A DNA stretch of 64,000 nucleotides. It comes from Rhodospirillum sp. (GTDB taxonomy: Bacteria > Pseudomonadota > Alphaproteobacteria > Rhodospirillales > Rhodospirillaceae). Positions within the stretch are counted from its first letter, which is position 1. Each line of letters opens with the position of its first letter. The notes under the pieces are model-generated. The model was not told the DNA's origin and ran no database searches. It saw only the letters and a program-made list of their open reading frames with translations. The stretch covers positions 47,964-111,963 of the forward strand of contig JAIOYK010000008.1 of assembly GCA_021741145.1 (NCBI GenBank). The letters run 5' to 3'. The translations under genes and the position numbers were made by a program. Shown piece by piece: positions 26,062-34,826 of the stretch.

Positions 26062-27132
26062 ATGAAGGACGCTGAAACAAACGACTGGGCCCGCTCCCAC
26101 CTGGACCACCTCTGGTCCCGGGGCAAGGCGTTCCTGGGCGTGGACATGGCCATCCTGGGGGGCGCCATGTCCTGGGTTTCCGAGCGGAATCTGGTCGCGG
26201 CCATTTCCTCCGCCGGGGGCTTCGGCGTGCTCGCCTGCGGCTCGATGACGCCCGAGTTGCTCTCCGAGGAGATCGCCGGGACCAAGGCCCTGCTGGAACG
26301 CGGCGACGGCTCCAAACCCTACGGTGTCAACCTGATTACCATGCATCCGGACCTGGATCGCCTGATCGATGTGTGCGGCGAGCACAAGGTGGGACATGTG
26401 GTGCTGGCCGGGGGATTGCCGAGCGCGGCGTCCATCAAACGGGCCAAGGATCTGGGCGCCAAGGTCATCTGCTTCGCCCCGGCGTTGGCGCTGGCCAAGA
26501 AGCTGGTGCGCTCTGGCACCGACGCCCTGGTGATCGAGGGGGCGGAGGCCGGGGGTCATATCGGCCCCGTGGCGACCAGCGTTCTCGCCCAGGAAATCCT
26601 GCCCGAGATCACCGACGTCCCCGTCTTCGTCGCCGGTGGCATCGGCCGGGGCGAGGCCATCGTCTCCTACCTCGAAATGGGAGCCTCGGGCGTGCAACTC
26701 GGCACGCGCTTCGTCTGCGCCACCGAATGCATCGCCCACCCCAACTTCAAGAAGGCCTTCCTGCGCGCCAATGCCCGGGACGCCGTGCCCACCGTGCAAA
26801 TCGATCCCCAATTCCCGGTGATCCCCGTGCGCGCCCTGATCAACAAGGGAACGGAGGCCTTCATGGCCACCCAGCGCGCGGTGATCGAGAAGTTCCGCGC
26901 CGGAGAGATGGACCAGAAGTCCGCCCAACTTGAAATCGAGCATTTTTGGGCCGGTGCGTTGCGCCGAGCGGTCATTGACGGCGACGTGGAAAACGGCTCG
27001 CTGATGGCCGGTCAGAGCGTCGGATTGGTGAAAAGCGAACAGCCCACCGCCGAGATCCTGGCGGACCTGCGGAATCAGGCCGTCGAGTCCCTGGCCAAAC
27101 GCGCCACCGCCGGAGCCCCCGGAGCCCGCTGA
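26062..27132 (+). CDS. NAD(P)H-dependent flavin oxidoreductase (nitronate monooxygenase-like)
   Basis: 356 residues. TIM-barrel FMN enzyme of the nitronate monooxygenase / FabK-like family: GVDMAILGGAMSWVSE, AAISSAGGFGVLACGSM, VIEGAEAGGHIGP and FVAGGIGRGEAIVSYLEMGASGVQLGTRF, the phosphate-binding loop. Substrate uncertain; many members are misnamed nitronate monooxygenases. ATG follows GAGAAGG from the tandem repeat. It lies between lysC and ptsP. Confidence 0.88.
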   Translation: MKDAETNDWARSHLDHLWSRGKAFLGVDMAILGGAMSWVSERNLVAAISSAGGFGVLACGSMTPELLSEEIAGTKALLERGDGSKPYGVNLITMHPDLDRLIDVCGEHKVGHVVLAGGLPSAASIKRAKDLGAKVICFAPALALAKKLVRSGTDALVIEGAEAGGHIGPVATSVLAQEILPEITDVPVFVAGGIGRGEAIVSYLEMGASGVQLGTRFVCATECIAHPNFKKAFLRANARDAVPTVQIDPQFPVIPVRALINKGTEAFMATQRAVIEKFRAGEMDQKSAQLEIEHFWAGALRRAVIDGDVENGSLMAGQSVGLVKSEQPTAEILADLRNQAVESLAKRATAGAPGAR

Positions 27133-27173
27133 CAAACCCACTCGGTGTCCCGAGAGGAGGAGACGAACCGCCC

Positions 27174-29441
27174 ATGCCCAAGGGGGAAAAGGACGCCCGC
27201 CGCCTGCTTGGCCGTCTGCGCGACGTCATGGCCGGTGGAGGAGGAGCCCAGGACCGGCTGAACCGGGTGGTCACCCTGATCGCCCAGGGGTTGGGTACGG
27301 ACGTGTGCTCCTGCTACGTCATGCGCGCTGGCGAGGTCCTGGAGTTGTTCGCCACCGAGGGCCTCGCCCAGGACGCGGTCCATAAGACCCGCATGCGGGT
27401 GGGCGAAGGCCTGATCGGCGAGATCGCCGCCAAGGCCCGCCCCCTGATGGCCGCGGATGCCTGGTCCCACCCCAGTTTTTCCTACCGCCCGGAAACAGGG
27501 GAGGATGTCTACCGGTCGCTGGCGGGCGTGCCCCTGATCCGGGGCGGCAAGGTCATCGGCGTGCTCGCCGTGCAGAACCGGGACAACCGCGACTATCAGG
27601 ACTTCGAACAGGAGATCCTGGAAACCGTCGCCATGGTCCTGTCGGAGTTGTTGGCCGGGGCCAAGCTGGTCCATGAACACGAATTGAGCACCGTGGCGGG
27701 CAACGCCGTGCTGCCTCTGCGCCTGGAAGGCGCGATCCTAAACCCCGGCATCGGCGTGGGCATCGCGGTCTACCACCAGCCGGAGGTCCATGTGACCCGC
27801 CTGCTGGCCGACGACACGGACAGCGAGTTGGCCCGCCTGCGTGACGCCCTGCGGGAAATGCGCCGGAGCATCGACTCCATGCTCGCCGGACAGCGCCACA
27901 TGCCCGGTGAATACACCGATGTCCTGGAAACCTTCCGCATGTTCGCCGAGGACAAGGGCTGGGTCGGGCGCATCACCGAACACATCAAGACGGGCCTGAC
28001 CGCGGAAGCCGCGGTGCGCAAGGTGGACGACGACATGCGCGCCCGCATGGCCCAGATCACCGATGCCTATTTGCGCGAGCGCCTCCACGACTTGGAGGAT
28101 CTGGCCAACCGCCTGCTGCGCCACCTGACCGGCGACGGCTCCACCGCGGCGATGAGCGACCTGCCCGACCATGTGATCCTCATCTGCCGCAGCCTGGGTC
28201 CCGCGGAACTGCTGGACTATGACCCGTCCCGTCTGCGCGGCGTGATCATGGAGGAAGGCAGCCCCGGCATGCATGCCGTGATCGTCGCCAAGGCGCTCGA
28301 CATTCCCGTCATCGGCCAGGTGCCCAGCATCTTCCAGCGGGTCGCTCCCCTGGATCCGGTGGTGGTGGATGGCGAGCATGGCCAGGTCTTCGCCCGCCCG
28401 GGCGAGGATGTGCGCGGCGCGTTCCTCGACGGCGTGAAGGCCCGGCAACAGCGGCGTGCCTACTACCATGCCCTGAAGGATACGCCGCCGGTCACCAAGG
28501 ACGGCAAGCGCATCAAACTGATGATCAATGCCGGTCTGATGATGGACATGGGAAACCTGAAGGATACCGGCGCGGACGGCGTGGGCCTCTACCGCACGGA
28601 AATCCCCTTCATGGCGCGCTCCAGCCTGCCCAGCGTGGACAGCCAGACCCAGTTGTACGGCAAGGTCCTGGAAATGGCCGAGGACAAGCCCGTCACCTTC
28701 CGCACCCTCGACGTTGGGGGGGACAAGCTGTTGCCCTACTGGCAGAGCGCGCCCGAGGACAATCCCGCGCTCGGCTGGCGGTCCATCCGCATCACCCTCG
28801 ACCGCCCGGCGATCCTGCGCGCCCAGGTCCGCGCCCTGATCCGGGCCTCGGGGGGGCGGGAACTGCGCGTCATGTTCCCCATGGTCGCCAACGTCGCCGA
28901 ATACCGGGCCGCCCGCGCGCTGGTGGATATGGAACTGGCCCGGGAAGCCGCCCGGGGTACCCCGCCGCCGGAGCGCGTCCGCGTGGGCACCATGCTGGAG
29001 GTCCCCTCCCTGGTCTGGCAACTGCCCGCCCTGCTCAAGGACGGCGTGGACTTCGTCTCCATCGGCAGCAACGACCTGATGCAGTTCACCTTCGCCTCCG
29101 ACCGGGGCAATCCACGCATCGCCGGACGCTATGATCCCCTCTCGCCCCCGGCGCTGTCCCTGCTCAAGCGCATCCTGGATCTGTGCAACATCGCCGCGGT
29201 CCCGGTCTCGCTTTGCGGCGAGATGGCCTCCCGACCACTGGAAGCCCTGGCCTTGACGGGCCTTGGTTTCCGCTTCCTGTCCCTTGCGGCCCCGGGCATG
29301 GGTCCCGTGAAGCAGATGATCCTATCCACCAACCTGTCGGACGTGAAGCCTTACGTCATGTCGCTTTTGGACCTGCCCGACGTCTCGGTCCGCGGCAAGC
29401 TGCGCGCCTTCGCCAAGGATCACGGGATCGAGCTGTCCTAG
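27174..29441 (+). CDS. ptsP: Phosphoenolpyruvate-protein phosphotransferase PtsP (EI-Ntr)
   Basis: 755 residues. An N-terminal GAF domain (about 15-160) precedes an enzyme I core. The phospho-His is His367 in GSPGMHAVIVAKALDIPV; the PEP-binding part has GADGVGLYRTEIPFM, LDVGGDKLLPY and MFPMVANVAEY, with catalytic Cys in VSLCGEMASRPLE. It passes phosphate from PEP to NPr and EIIA-Ntr, coupling nitrogen and potassium status to regulation. GAGGAGG lies upstream of ATG. Confidence 0.95.
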   Translation: MPKGEKDARRLLGRLRDVMAGGGGAQDRLNRVVTLIAQGLGTDVCSCYVMRAGEVLELFATEGLAQDAVHKTRMRVGEGLIGEIAAKARPLMAADAWSHPSFSYRPETGEDVYRSLAGVPLIRGGKVIGVLAVQNRDNRDYQDFEQEILETVAMVLSELLAGAKLVHEHELSTVAGNAVLPLRLEGAILNPGIGVGIAVYHQPEVHVTRLLADDTDSELARLRDALREMRRSIDSMLAGQRHMPGEYTDVLETFRMFAEDKGWVGRITEHIKTGLTAEAAVRKVDDDMRARMAQITDAYLRERLHDLEDLANRLLRHLTGDGSTAAMSDLPDHVILICRSLGPAELLDYDPSRLRGVIMEEGSPGMHAVIVAKALDIPVIGQVPSIFQRVAPLDPVVVDGEHGQVFARPGEDVRGAFLDGVKARQQRRAYYHALKDTPPVTKDGKRIKLMINAGLMMDMGNLKDTGADGVGLYRTEIPFMARSSLPSVDSQTQLYGKVLEMAEDKPVTFRTLDVGGDKLLPYWQSAPEDNPALGWRSIRITLDRPAILRAQVRALIRASGGRELRVMFPMVANVAEYRAARALVDMELAREAARGTPPPERVRVGTMLEVPSLVWQLPALLKDGVDFVSIGSNDLMQFTFASDRGNPRIAGRYDPLSPPALSLLKRILDLCNIAAVPVSLCGEMASRPLEALALTGLGFRFLSLAAPGMGPVKQMILSTNLSDVKPYVMSLLDLPDVSVRGKLRAFAKDHGIELS

Positions 29442-29449
29442 GGGACCCC

Positions 29450-29540
29450 GTTCACCCGAAGGGTGACGAAGAATGGACGTGTGGGCGCCCGCCCCGTTCA
29501 CCCGCAGGGTGACGAAGAATGGACGTTTGGGCGCCCGCCC
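29450..29540. repeat. Two direct copies of a 46-bp repeat after ptsP
   Basis: Copies start at 29450 and 29496 and differ at only two or three positions. Each contains the small palindrome CACCCGAAGGGTG (CACCCGCAGGGTG in copy 2), then GACGAAGAATGGACG and the palindrome GGGCGCCC. It begins eight bases after the ptsP stop and resembles an intergenic REP-like element. Confidence 0.9.
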
Positions 29541-29548
29541 ACACCCGG

Positions 29549-29580
29549 CTGGGGACGATGTCCCCAGACTCCTCTTTTCC
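29549..29580 (+). terminator. Terminator downstream of ptsP
   Basis: CTGGGGAC (29549-29556) pairs perfectly with GTCCCCAG (29560-29567) around a GAT loop; ACTCCTCTTTTCC follows, a T-rich tract. It separates ptsP from modBC. Confidence 0.65.
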
Positions 29581-29599
29581 CCTGGAAAAATTACTTCTG

Positions 29600-29615
29600 C
29601 ACGGATGGACATAAG
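29600..29615 (+). promoter_or_regulatory. Shared mod element, modB copy
   Basis: CACGGATG followed directly by GACATAAG, the same two octamers found upstream of modA in the opposite order. It overlaps a GGACA-N10-TGTCC inverted repeat (29607-29626) and lies about 55 bases before the modB ATG. Regulatory role inferred. Confidence 0.35.
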
Positions 29616-29668
29616 ATTGGCTGTCCCTTTAAAATGGGACCCATGCCGCACCGCACTGGAGCCCACGC

Positions 29669-30367
29669 ATGGATGCCCTGCTTCTGACCTCCGCCGAACT
29701 CGAGGCTTTGCGTCTCAGTCTTCAGGTGTCCTTTTGGGGCATTTTGGGCAGCTTGCCACCGGGGATCGCCCTGGCTTGGCTGTTGGCCCGACGGAATTTC
29801 CTCGGCAAGACCCTGCTGGATGGCATCATCCATTTGCCCCTGGTCCTGCCGCCGGTGGTCGTGGGGTATCTGCTGCTCGTCGGCCTGGGACGCCAGGGCG
29901 TGATCGGATCGGTGCTCGACCAGTGGTTCGGCATCGTCCTCGCCTTCAATTGGAAAGGCGCCGCGGTGGCCTCCGCCGTCGTCGCCTTTCCCCTGGTGGT
30001 CCGGGCCATCCGCCTCTCCCTGGAGAACGTGGACCAGGGTCTGGAAGCCGCGGCCCGCACCCTGGGCGCCAGTCCCTGGCGGGTTTTCGCGACGGTGACC
30101 TTGCCCCTGACCGTGCCGGGAATCCTCACCGGATTGATCCTCGGTTTCGCCCGCTGTTTGGGGGAGTTCGGGGCGACGATCACCTTTGTCTCCAATATCC
30201 CCGGGCAAACCCGTACCCTGCCCCTGGCCCTCTACACCCAGACCCAGATCCCGGGGGGAGAGGCCGCGGCGGCGCGGTTGTGCGTGATTTCGGTGGTGGT
30301 GGCGCTCATGGCCTTGCTGGCCTCCGAACTCCTGGCCCGACGGGTCAACCGCGCCCTTCAGGGATAG
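29669..30367 (+). CDS. modB: Molybdate ABC transporter permease ModB
   Basis: 232 residues with about five membrane helices. The EAA loop is EAAARTLGASPWRVFATVTLPLTVPGI in frame, and ARCLGEFGATITFVSNIPG is diagnostic of ModB. GGAG precedes ATG. It is followed after 12 bases by modC. It should import molybdate with ModA (13.7-14.5 kb). Confidence 0.95.
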   Translation: MDALLLTSAELEALRLSLQVSFWGILGSLPPGIALAWLLARRNFLGKTLLDGIIHLPLVLPPVVVGYLLLVGLGRQGVIGSVLDQWFGIVLAFNWKGAAVASAVVAFPLVVRAIRLSLENVDQGLEAAARTLGASPWRVFATVTLPLTVPGILTGLILGFARCLGEFGATITFVSNIPGQTRTLPLALYTQTQIPGGEAAAARLCVISVVVALMALLASELLARRVNRALQG

Positions 30368-30379
30368 GGAAAGGTCGAG

Positions 30380-31513
30380 ATGCTTGATATCGCCGTTCAA
30401 CGCCAGCAAGGCGCGCTCGCGCTGGACATCGCCATCCAGGCCGACAAGGGGGTGACGGCCCTCTTCGGACGCTCGGGGGCGGGCAAGACCTCCGTCATTT
30501 CCATGGTCGCCGGGCTGTCCCGACCCGACAGCGGCCATATCACCGTGGAGGGCCGGGCGCTCTTCGATTCGGCCAAGCGGATCGACCTGCCCACCCACAA
30601 GCGGCGCCTGGGCTACGTCTTTCAGGATGGACGCCTCTTCCCCCATTTGACCGTTCGCCAGAACCTGCACTACGGGATGACCCTGGTCCCCACCGCCGAA
30701 CGCTTCGTGAAGGAAGAGGACGTGGTGGAGTTGTTGGGCATTGGCGCCCTGCTCGACCGCCGCCCGGCCCGCCTGTCGGGGGGGGAGAAGCAGCGGGTGG
30801 CCATTGGCCGCGCCCTGCTGGCGAGCCCGCGCATTCTGCTGATGGACGAGCCCCTGGCCGCCCTGGACGCCCAGCGCAAGGACGAGGTCCTCCCCTTCAT
30901 CGCCCGCCTGCCAAAGGCCTTCGACCTTCCGATCCTCTATGTCAGCCACGCCATGGACGAGGTCTTGCGGCTGGCCGATACGCTGGTGCTGATCGAGGCG
31001 GGTCAGGTCGCCGCGGCCGGTCCGGTGGAAGCGGTTTTGGCCCGCCCGGACATCCCGCTCTTCGCCGCCCAGCGGGACGCGGGCGCGGTGGTGACGGCGC
31101 GGGTGCGCGCCCATTACCAGGACGACGCGACCACCCTGCTGGACAGTCCCGCGGGTCTGCTGAGCGTGCGCCCGGTGGACCTGCCGGTGGGCACGCCGAC
31201 ACGGGTGCGCATCGCCGCGGCGGATATCTCCATTGCCACGGAGCGGCCCCGGGGCATCTCCATTCAGAACATCCTGCCGGCCCATGTGGTCGGCTTCGAG
31301 GAAGCGCCCGACGGACGAGTCAACGTGGTGCTGGACGCGGGAGACAAGGGAGAGACCTGCCGCCTTTGGGCCCGCATCACGCCGCGCGCCCTGCATGACC
31401 TAAAGCTGACCCGAGGCATGCCCGTCTTCGCCCTGGTCAAGGCGGTGTCGTTGATCCGCGGCGAGGTGGCGGAGCACGAGACACTTCCGATGTCCACGGC
31501 GGTGGGGGAATAG
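30380..31513 (+). CDS. modC: Molybdate ABC transporter ATP-binding protein ModC
   Basis: 377 residues. Walker A GRSGAGKTS, signature LSGGEKQRVAIGRALL, Walker B ILLMDEPLAAL and switch His in YVSHAMDEV. A C-terminal molybdate-binding TOBE domain follows (about 290-360: ISIQNILPAHVVGFEEA), typical of ModC. AAAGGT lies ahead of ATG; only 12 bases separate it from modB. Confidence 0.95.
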   Translation: MLDIAVQRQQGALALDIAIQADKGVTALFGRSGAGKTSVISMVAGLSRPDSGHITVEGRALFDSAKRIDLPTHKRRLGYVFQDGRLFPHLTVRQNLHYGMTLVPTAERFVKEEDVVELLGIGALLDRRPARLSGGEKQRVAIGRALLASPRILLMDEPLAALDAQRKDEVLPFIARLPKAFDLPILYVSHAMDEVLRLADTLVLIEAGQVAAAGPVEAVLARPDIPLFAAQRDAGAVVTARVRAHYQDDATTLLDSPAGLLSVRPVDLPVGTPTRVRIAAADISIATERPRGISIQNILPAHVVGFEEAPDGRVNVVLDAGDKGETCRLWARITPRALHDLKLTRGMPVFALVKAVSLIRGEVAEHETLPMSTAVGE

Positions 31514-31521
31514 AAAACGGA

Positions 31522-31539
31522 CCCGAGAGTGCTCTCGGG
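31522..31539. terminator. Bidirectional hairpin between modC and rpsD
   Basis: CCCGAGA (31522-31528) pairs with TCTCGGG (31533-31539). T-rich sequence follows on the minus side (GTCCGTTTTC) and a short CTTTG on the plus side. It lies between two convergent stops. Confidence 0.6.
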
Positions 31540-31567
31540 GCCGCCTTTGTAAGATCCAGAACACACC

Positions 31568-32182
31568 TTAGCGGGAGTAGAACTCGACCACCAGGTTCGG
31601 TTCCATCTGGACCGGATAGGGCACGTCCTCGAACTTGGGAACGCGGATGAAGGAGCCCTTCATGCCCTTGGGATCGAATTCGACGTATTCCGGCACGTCG
31701 CGCTCGGCGGACTGCACGGCCTCGAGGATCAGGGGCATCTGGCGGGACTTTTCCTTGACCTCGACCACATCCCCTTCCTTCACGCGGTAGGAAGACACGG
31801 TCACGCGGGTGCCGTTGACCAGAATGTGACCATGGTTGATCACCTGGCGCGACGCGAAGACGGTCGGAACGATCTTCATGCGGTAGACCACGGCGTCGAG
31901 GCGGGTCTCCAGGATGGAAATCAGGTTCTCGGAGGTGTCACCGCGCAGGCTGTTGGCTTCCTCGTAGTACTTGCGGAAGGCCTTCTCGCTGATGTTGCCG
32001 TAGTAGCCCTTCAGCTTCTGCTTGGCCATCAACTGGGTGCCGAAGTCGGACGGCTTCTTGCGGCGCTGGCCGTGCTGGCCCGGGCCGTATTCCCGCTTGT
32101 TGATGGGGCTCTTGGGGCGACCCCAGAGGTTGACGCCAAGGCGCCGGTCAATCTTATGTTTCGAATTCAGGCGTTTGCCCAT
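31568..32182 (-). CDS. rpsD: 30S ribosomal protein S4
   Basis: 204 residues. RpsD pattern: [23 protein letters not shown], an S4 RNA-binding domain around [31 protein letters not shown], and a C-terminal VEFYSR. It nucleates small-subunit assembly on 16S rRNA. Monocistronic here, outside the main ribosomal clusters, as in other alphaproteobacteria. Confidence 0.98.
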   Translation of the reverse strand: MGKRLNSKHKIDRRLGVNLWGRPKSPINKREYGPGQHGQRRKKPSDFGTQLMAKQKLKGYYGNISEKAFRKYYEEANSLRGDTSENLISILETRLDAVVYRMKIVPTVFASRQVINHGHILVNGTRVTVSSYRVKEGDVVEVKEKSRQMPLILEAVQSAERDVPEYVEFDPKGMKGSFIRVPKFEDVPYPVQMEPNLVVEFYSR

Positions 32183-32320
32183 GGGAAAGTCTCACCATCT
32201 AGTGGTTGTTGTTGGTTCATGTCCCGGTAGGTCCCGTCATCCAGACAGACAACAAGACGGGGCCCGGAGACCCACGTTCCCGGAAGTGAAGCGCGCACTA
32301 TAGTCGGGACGAGGGGTGAG

Positions 32321-33124
32321 TCAAGTGTCGGAACCGGCATTGTCGGTGGGTTCCCGCCCATTTCGCCCATAGCGCAATTCCTTGATCACACCATGGAGCG
32401 TGCGGACTTCCTGCTCCGTCAGGTCGGCCCGATTAAAGATGTTGCGCAGATTGCGCACCATGCTCGGACGTTTGTCCGGAGTGCGGAGGAAACCACAGGC
32501 GTCCAGTTCCCGCTCCAAATGGGCGTAAAAATTCAACAACACCTCCCGGCTTGCCGGGAGCGTGCCATTGATCACCAATTGCTCCGGCGGGGAGTCATCA
32601 CGGGATTGGAACCACTCGTAGCCCATCAACAAGACCGCCTGAGCCAGGTTCAACGAGCAATAGGCCGGATTGAGGGGCACCTCGACAATGGCGTCGGCCA
32701 GGGCCACGTCGTCGTTCGAGAGGCCCGTCCGCTCTGGCCCGAACATCACCCCCGGCTTTTCCCCCACGGCGATAAAGCCCCGCAGCTTGGCCGCGGCCGT
32801 GCGGGGAGTCAGCAGGGTCTTGACCATGTCCCGACGCCGAGCCGTGGTGGCGTAAACCCGGGTCAGGTCCGCCACCGCGGCCTCCGTGCTGTCGTAGTCC
32901 CGGGCCCGCCGCAGCAATCCATCGGCGCCGGAGGAGGCGGCGATGGCCTTCTCCGACAGCCAGTCCTCGCGGGGGGCGACCAGACGCAAGCGGGTCAGGC
33001 CACAATTGAGCATGGCGCGGGCCACCATGCCCACGTTCTCCGCCAATTGGGGTTGGATGAGGATCACCACCGGGCCGTCATCGCCGGCCCCCTGGGCGGC
33101 ACGGGTATGATTGGTTCCAGCCAT
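32321..33124 (-). CDS. trmJ: tRNA (cytidine/uridine-2'-O-)-methyltransferase TrmJ-like
   Basis: 267 residues of the SpoU/TrmH (SPOUT) family: VILIQPQLAENVGMVARAMLNCGL, MFGPERTGLSNDDVALADAIVEVPLNPAYCSLNLAQAV, which carries the knotted SAM site. TrmJ methylates position 32 of several tRNAs. Its ATG overlaps the cimA stop (TAATG), so the two are coupled. Confidence 0.9.
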   Translation of the reverse strand: MAGTNHTRAAQGAGDDGPVVILIQPQLAENVGMVARAMLNCGLTRLRLVAPREDWLSEKAIAASSGADGLLRRARDYDSTEAAVADLTRVYATTARRRDMVKTLLTPRTAAAKLRGFIAVGEKPGVMFGPERTGLSNDDVALADAIVEVPLNPAYCSLNLAQAVLLMGYEWFQSRDDSPPEQLVINGTLPASREVLLNFYAHLERELDACGFLRTPDKRPSMVRNLRNIFNRADLTEQEVRTLHGVIKELRYGRNGREPTDNAGSDT

Positions 33125-34728
33125 TACGCGGTGGCCTTCGCCTTTTGGTCCGCCTTCATCAGCTTATAGGTGATGGAGTCGTGCAAGGCATTGAAACTGG
33201 CGTCGATGATATTGGCCGACACCCCCACCGTGGACCAGTGGTCGCCAGACCCGTCGGTGCTTTCGATCATCACCCGGGTAACCGCCGCGGTCGCCGCTTC
33301 GGAGGTCAGAATACGCACCTTGTAGTCCACCAGACGCAGGTCCTTGAGGTGCGGATAGACGTTGAGCAGCACCTTGCGCAGGGCGGCGTTGAGCGCATCC
33401 ACCGGGCCATTGCCCTCGGCCACGGTCATATAGTCCTTGTCGCCGACCACCGCCTTGATGGTCGCCTCGGACAGGGTGATCAGGTCGCCCTTGGCGTTCC
33501 AGCGCCGCTCGTCGATCACCCGGAAGCTGGTGAGCTTGAAATATTCGGGCACGGTTTCCAACTGACGCCGGGCCAGCAGTTCGAAACTGGCCTCCGCTCC
33601 GTCATAGGCGTACCCCTCGGACTCCAGTTGCTTCACCCGGTCGAGCAGATCCGACAATTTGGGATCCTTGGGATCGACCTCCAGACCGATCTCCTTGAAG
33701 CGGGCCACCACATTGGAGCGCCCGGCCTGATTGGAGACCAGGATCTGGCGGGCATTGCCCACCTTTTCCGGCTCCACATGTTCATAGCAGCGCGGATCCC
33801 GCTCCACGGCGGAGACATGCAGCCCCCCCTTGTGGGCGAAGGCACTGTCCCCCACATAGGCCGCGCCTCGAGACGGCGCCCGATTGAGCCTCTCGTCGAG
33901 CATGTGGGACAGGTGCTTCAGGCGGGTCAGATCCTCGGCGGTCAGTCCCGTTTCGAAGCCCATTTTCAGGACGAGGCTGGGAATGATGGAAATCAGGTTG
34001 GCGTTGCCGCACCGCTCGCCCAGGCCATTCAGGGTGCCCTGGATCTGCCGCGCCCCGGCCCGCACCGCCGCCAGACTGTTGGCCACCGCGTTATCCGTGT
34101 CGTCATGACAATGGATGCCCAGGTGATCCCCCGGCACGGTTTTGCCGACCTCCGAAACAATGGTTTCGATCTCATGGGGAAGGGTGCCGCCATTGGTGTC
34201 GCAGAGCACCACCCAGCGCGCCCCGGCGTCATAGGCGGCCTTGGCGCAGGCCAGGGCATAGTCCGGGTTGTCCTTGTAGCCGTCGAAAAAATGCTCGCAG
34301 TCGAACATGACCTCGGCCATGCGGGTCTTGGCGTGGGCGATACTCTCGGAGATCATCCGCAGGTTCTCGTCCAGGTCCACGCCGATGGCGACCCGGCACT
34401 GGAAATCCCAGGTCTTGCCCACCATGGTGACGATGGTGGCCTTGGTCTGGAACAGGGCCTGGAGGCCGGGATCGTTCTCGGCGGAGCGCCCGGCGCGTCG
34501 GGTCATACCGAAGGCCGTCAGCCGCCCCCGGCGCATCTCCGGGGGGTTGGCGAAGAAGGCGTCGTCGGTGGGGTTGGCCCCGGGCCAGCCGCCTTCCACA
34601 TAGTCGATGCCAATCGCGTCCAGCTCCCGGGTAATCGCCGCCTTGTCCATGGCGGAGAAATCCACGCCCTGGGTCTGTGCGCCGTCGCGCAGGGTGCTGT
34701 CGTACAGATAAACGCGATTGCTGGTCAT
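33124..34728 (-). CDS. cimA: Citramalate synthase CimA
   Basis: 534 residues starting MTSNRVYLYDSTLRDGAQ. HMGL-like barrel with the metal site DSTLRDG and HCHDDTDNAVAN, followed by a C-terminal LeuA-type regulatory domain (about 400-530). CimA condenses acetyl-CoA and pyruvate to citramalate, a route to isoleucine independent of threonine. Distinguishing it from isopropylmalate synthase rests on overall resemblance (YVEGGWPGANPTD). Confidence 0.92.
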   Translation of the reverse strand: MTSNRVYLYDSTLRDGAQTQGVDFSAMDKAAITRELDAIGIDYVEGGWPGANPTDDAFFANPPEMRRGRLTAFGMTRRAGRSAENDPGLQALFQTKATIVTMVGKTWDFQCRVAIGVDLDENLRMISESIAHAKTRMAEVMFDCEHFFDGYKDNPDYALACAKAAYDAGARWVVLCDTNGGTLPHEIETIVSEVGKTVPGDHLGIHCHDDTDNAVANSLAAVRAGARQIQGTLNGLGERCGNANLISIIPSLVLKMGFETGLTAEDLTRLKHLSHMLDERLNRAPSRGAAYVGDSAFAHKGGLHVSAVERDPRCYEHVEPEKVGNARQILVSNQAGRSNVVARFKEIGLEVDPKDPKLSDLLDRVKQLESEGYAYDGAEASFELLARRQLETVPEYFKLTSFRVIDERRWNAKGDLITLSEATIKAVVGDKDYMTVAEGNGPVDALNAALRKVLLNVYPHLKDLRLVDYKVRILTSEAATAAVTRVMIESTDGSGDHWSTVGVSANIIDASFNALHDSITYKLMKADQKAKATA

Positions 34729-34826
34729 GCCGGTGAGTGTCCGAATCTTCAAGGGAAAAGGAGCGGGAGAATGCCCCGATTTCCGGCGCCCCTCAACCCT
34801 TCATGGATTCTGGGCGAGTCCCGGCC

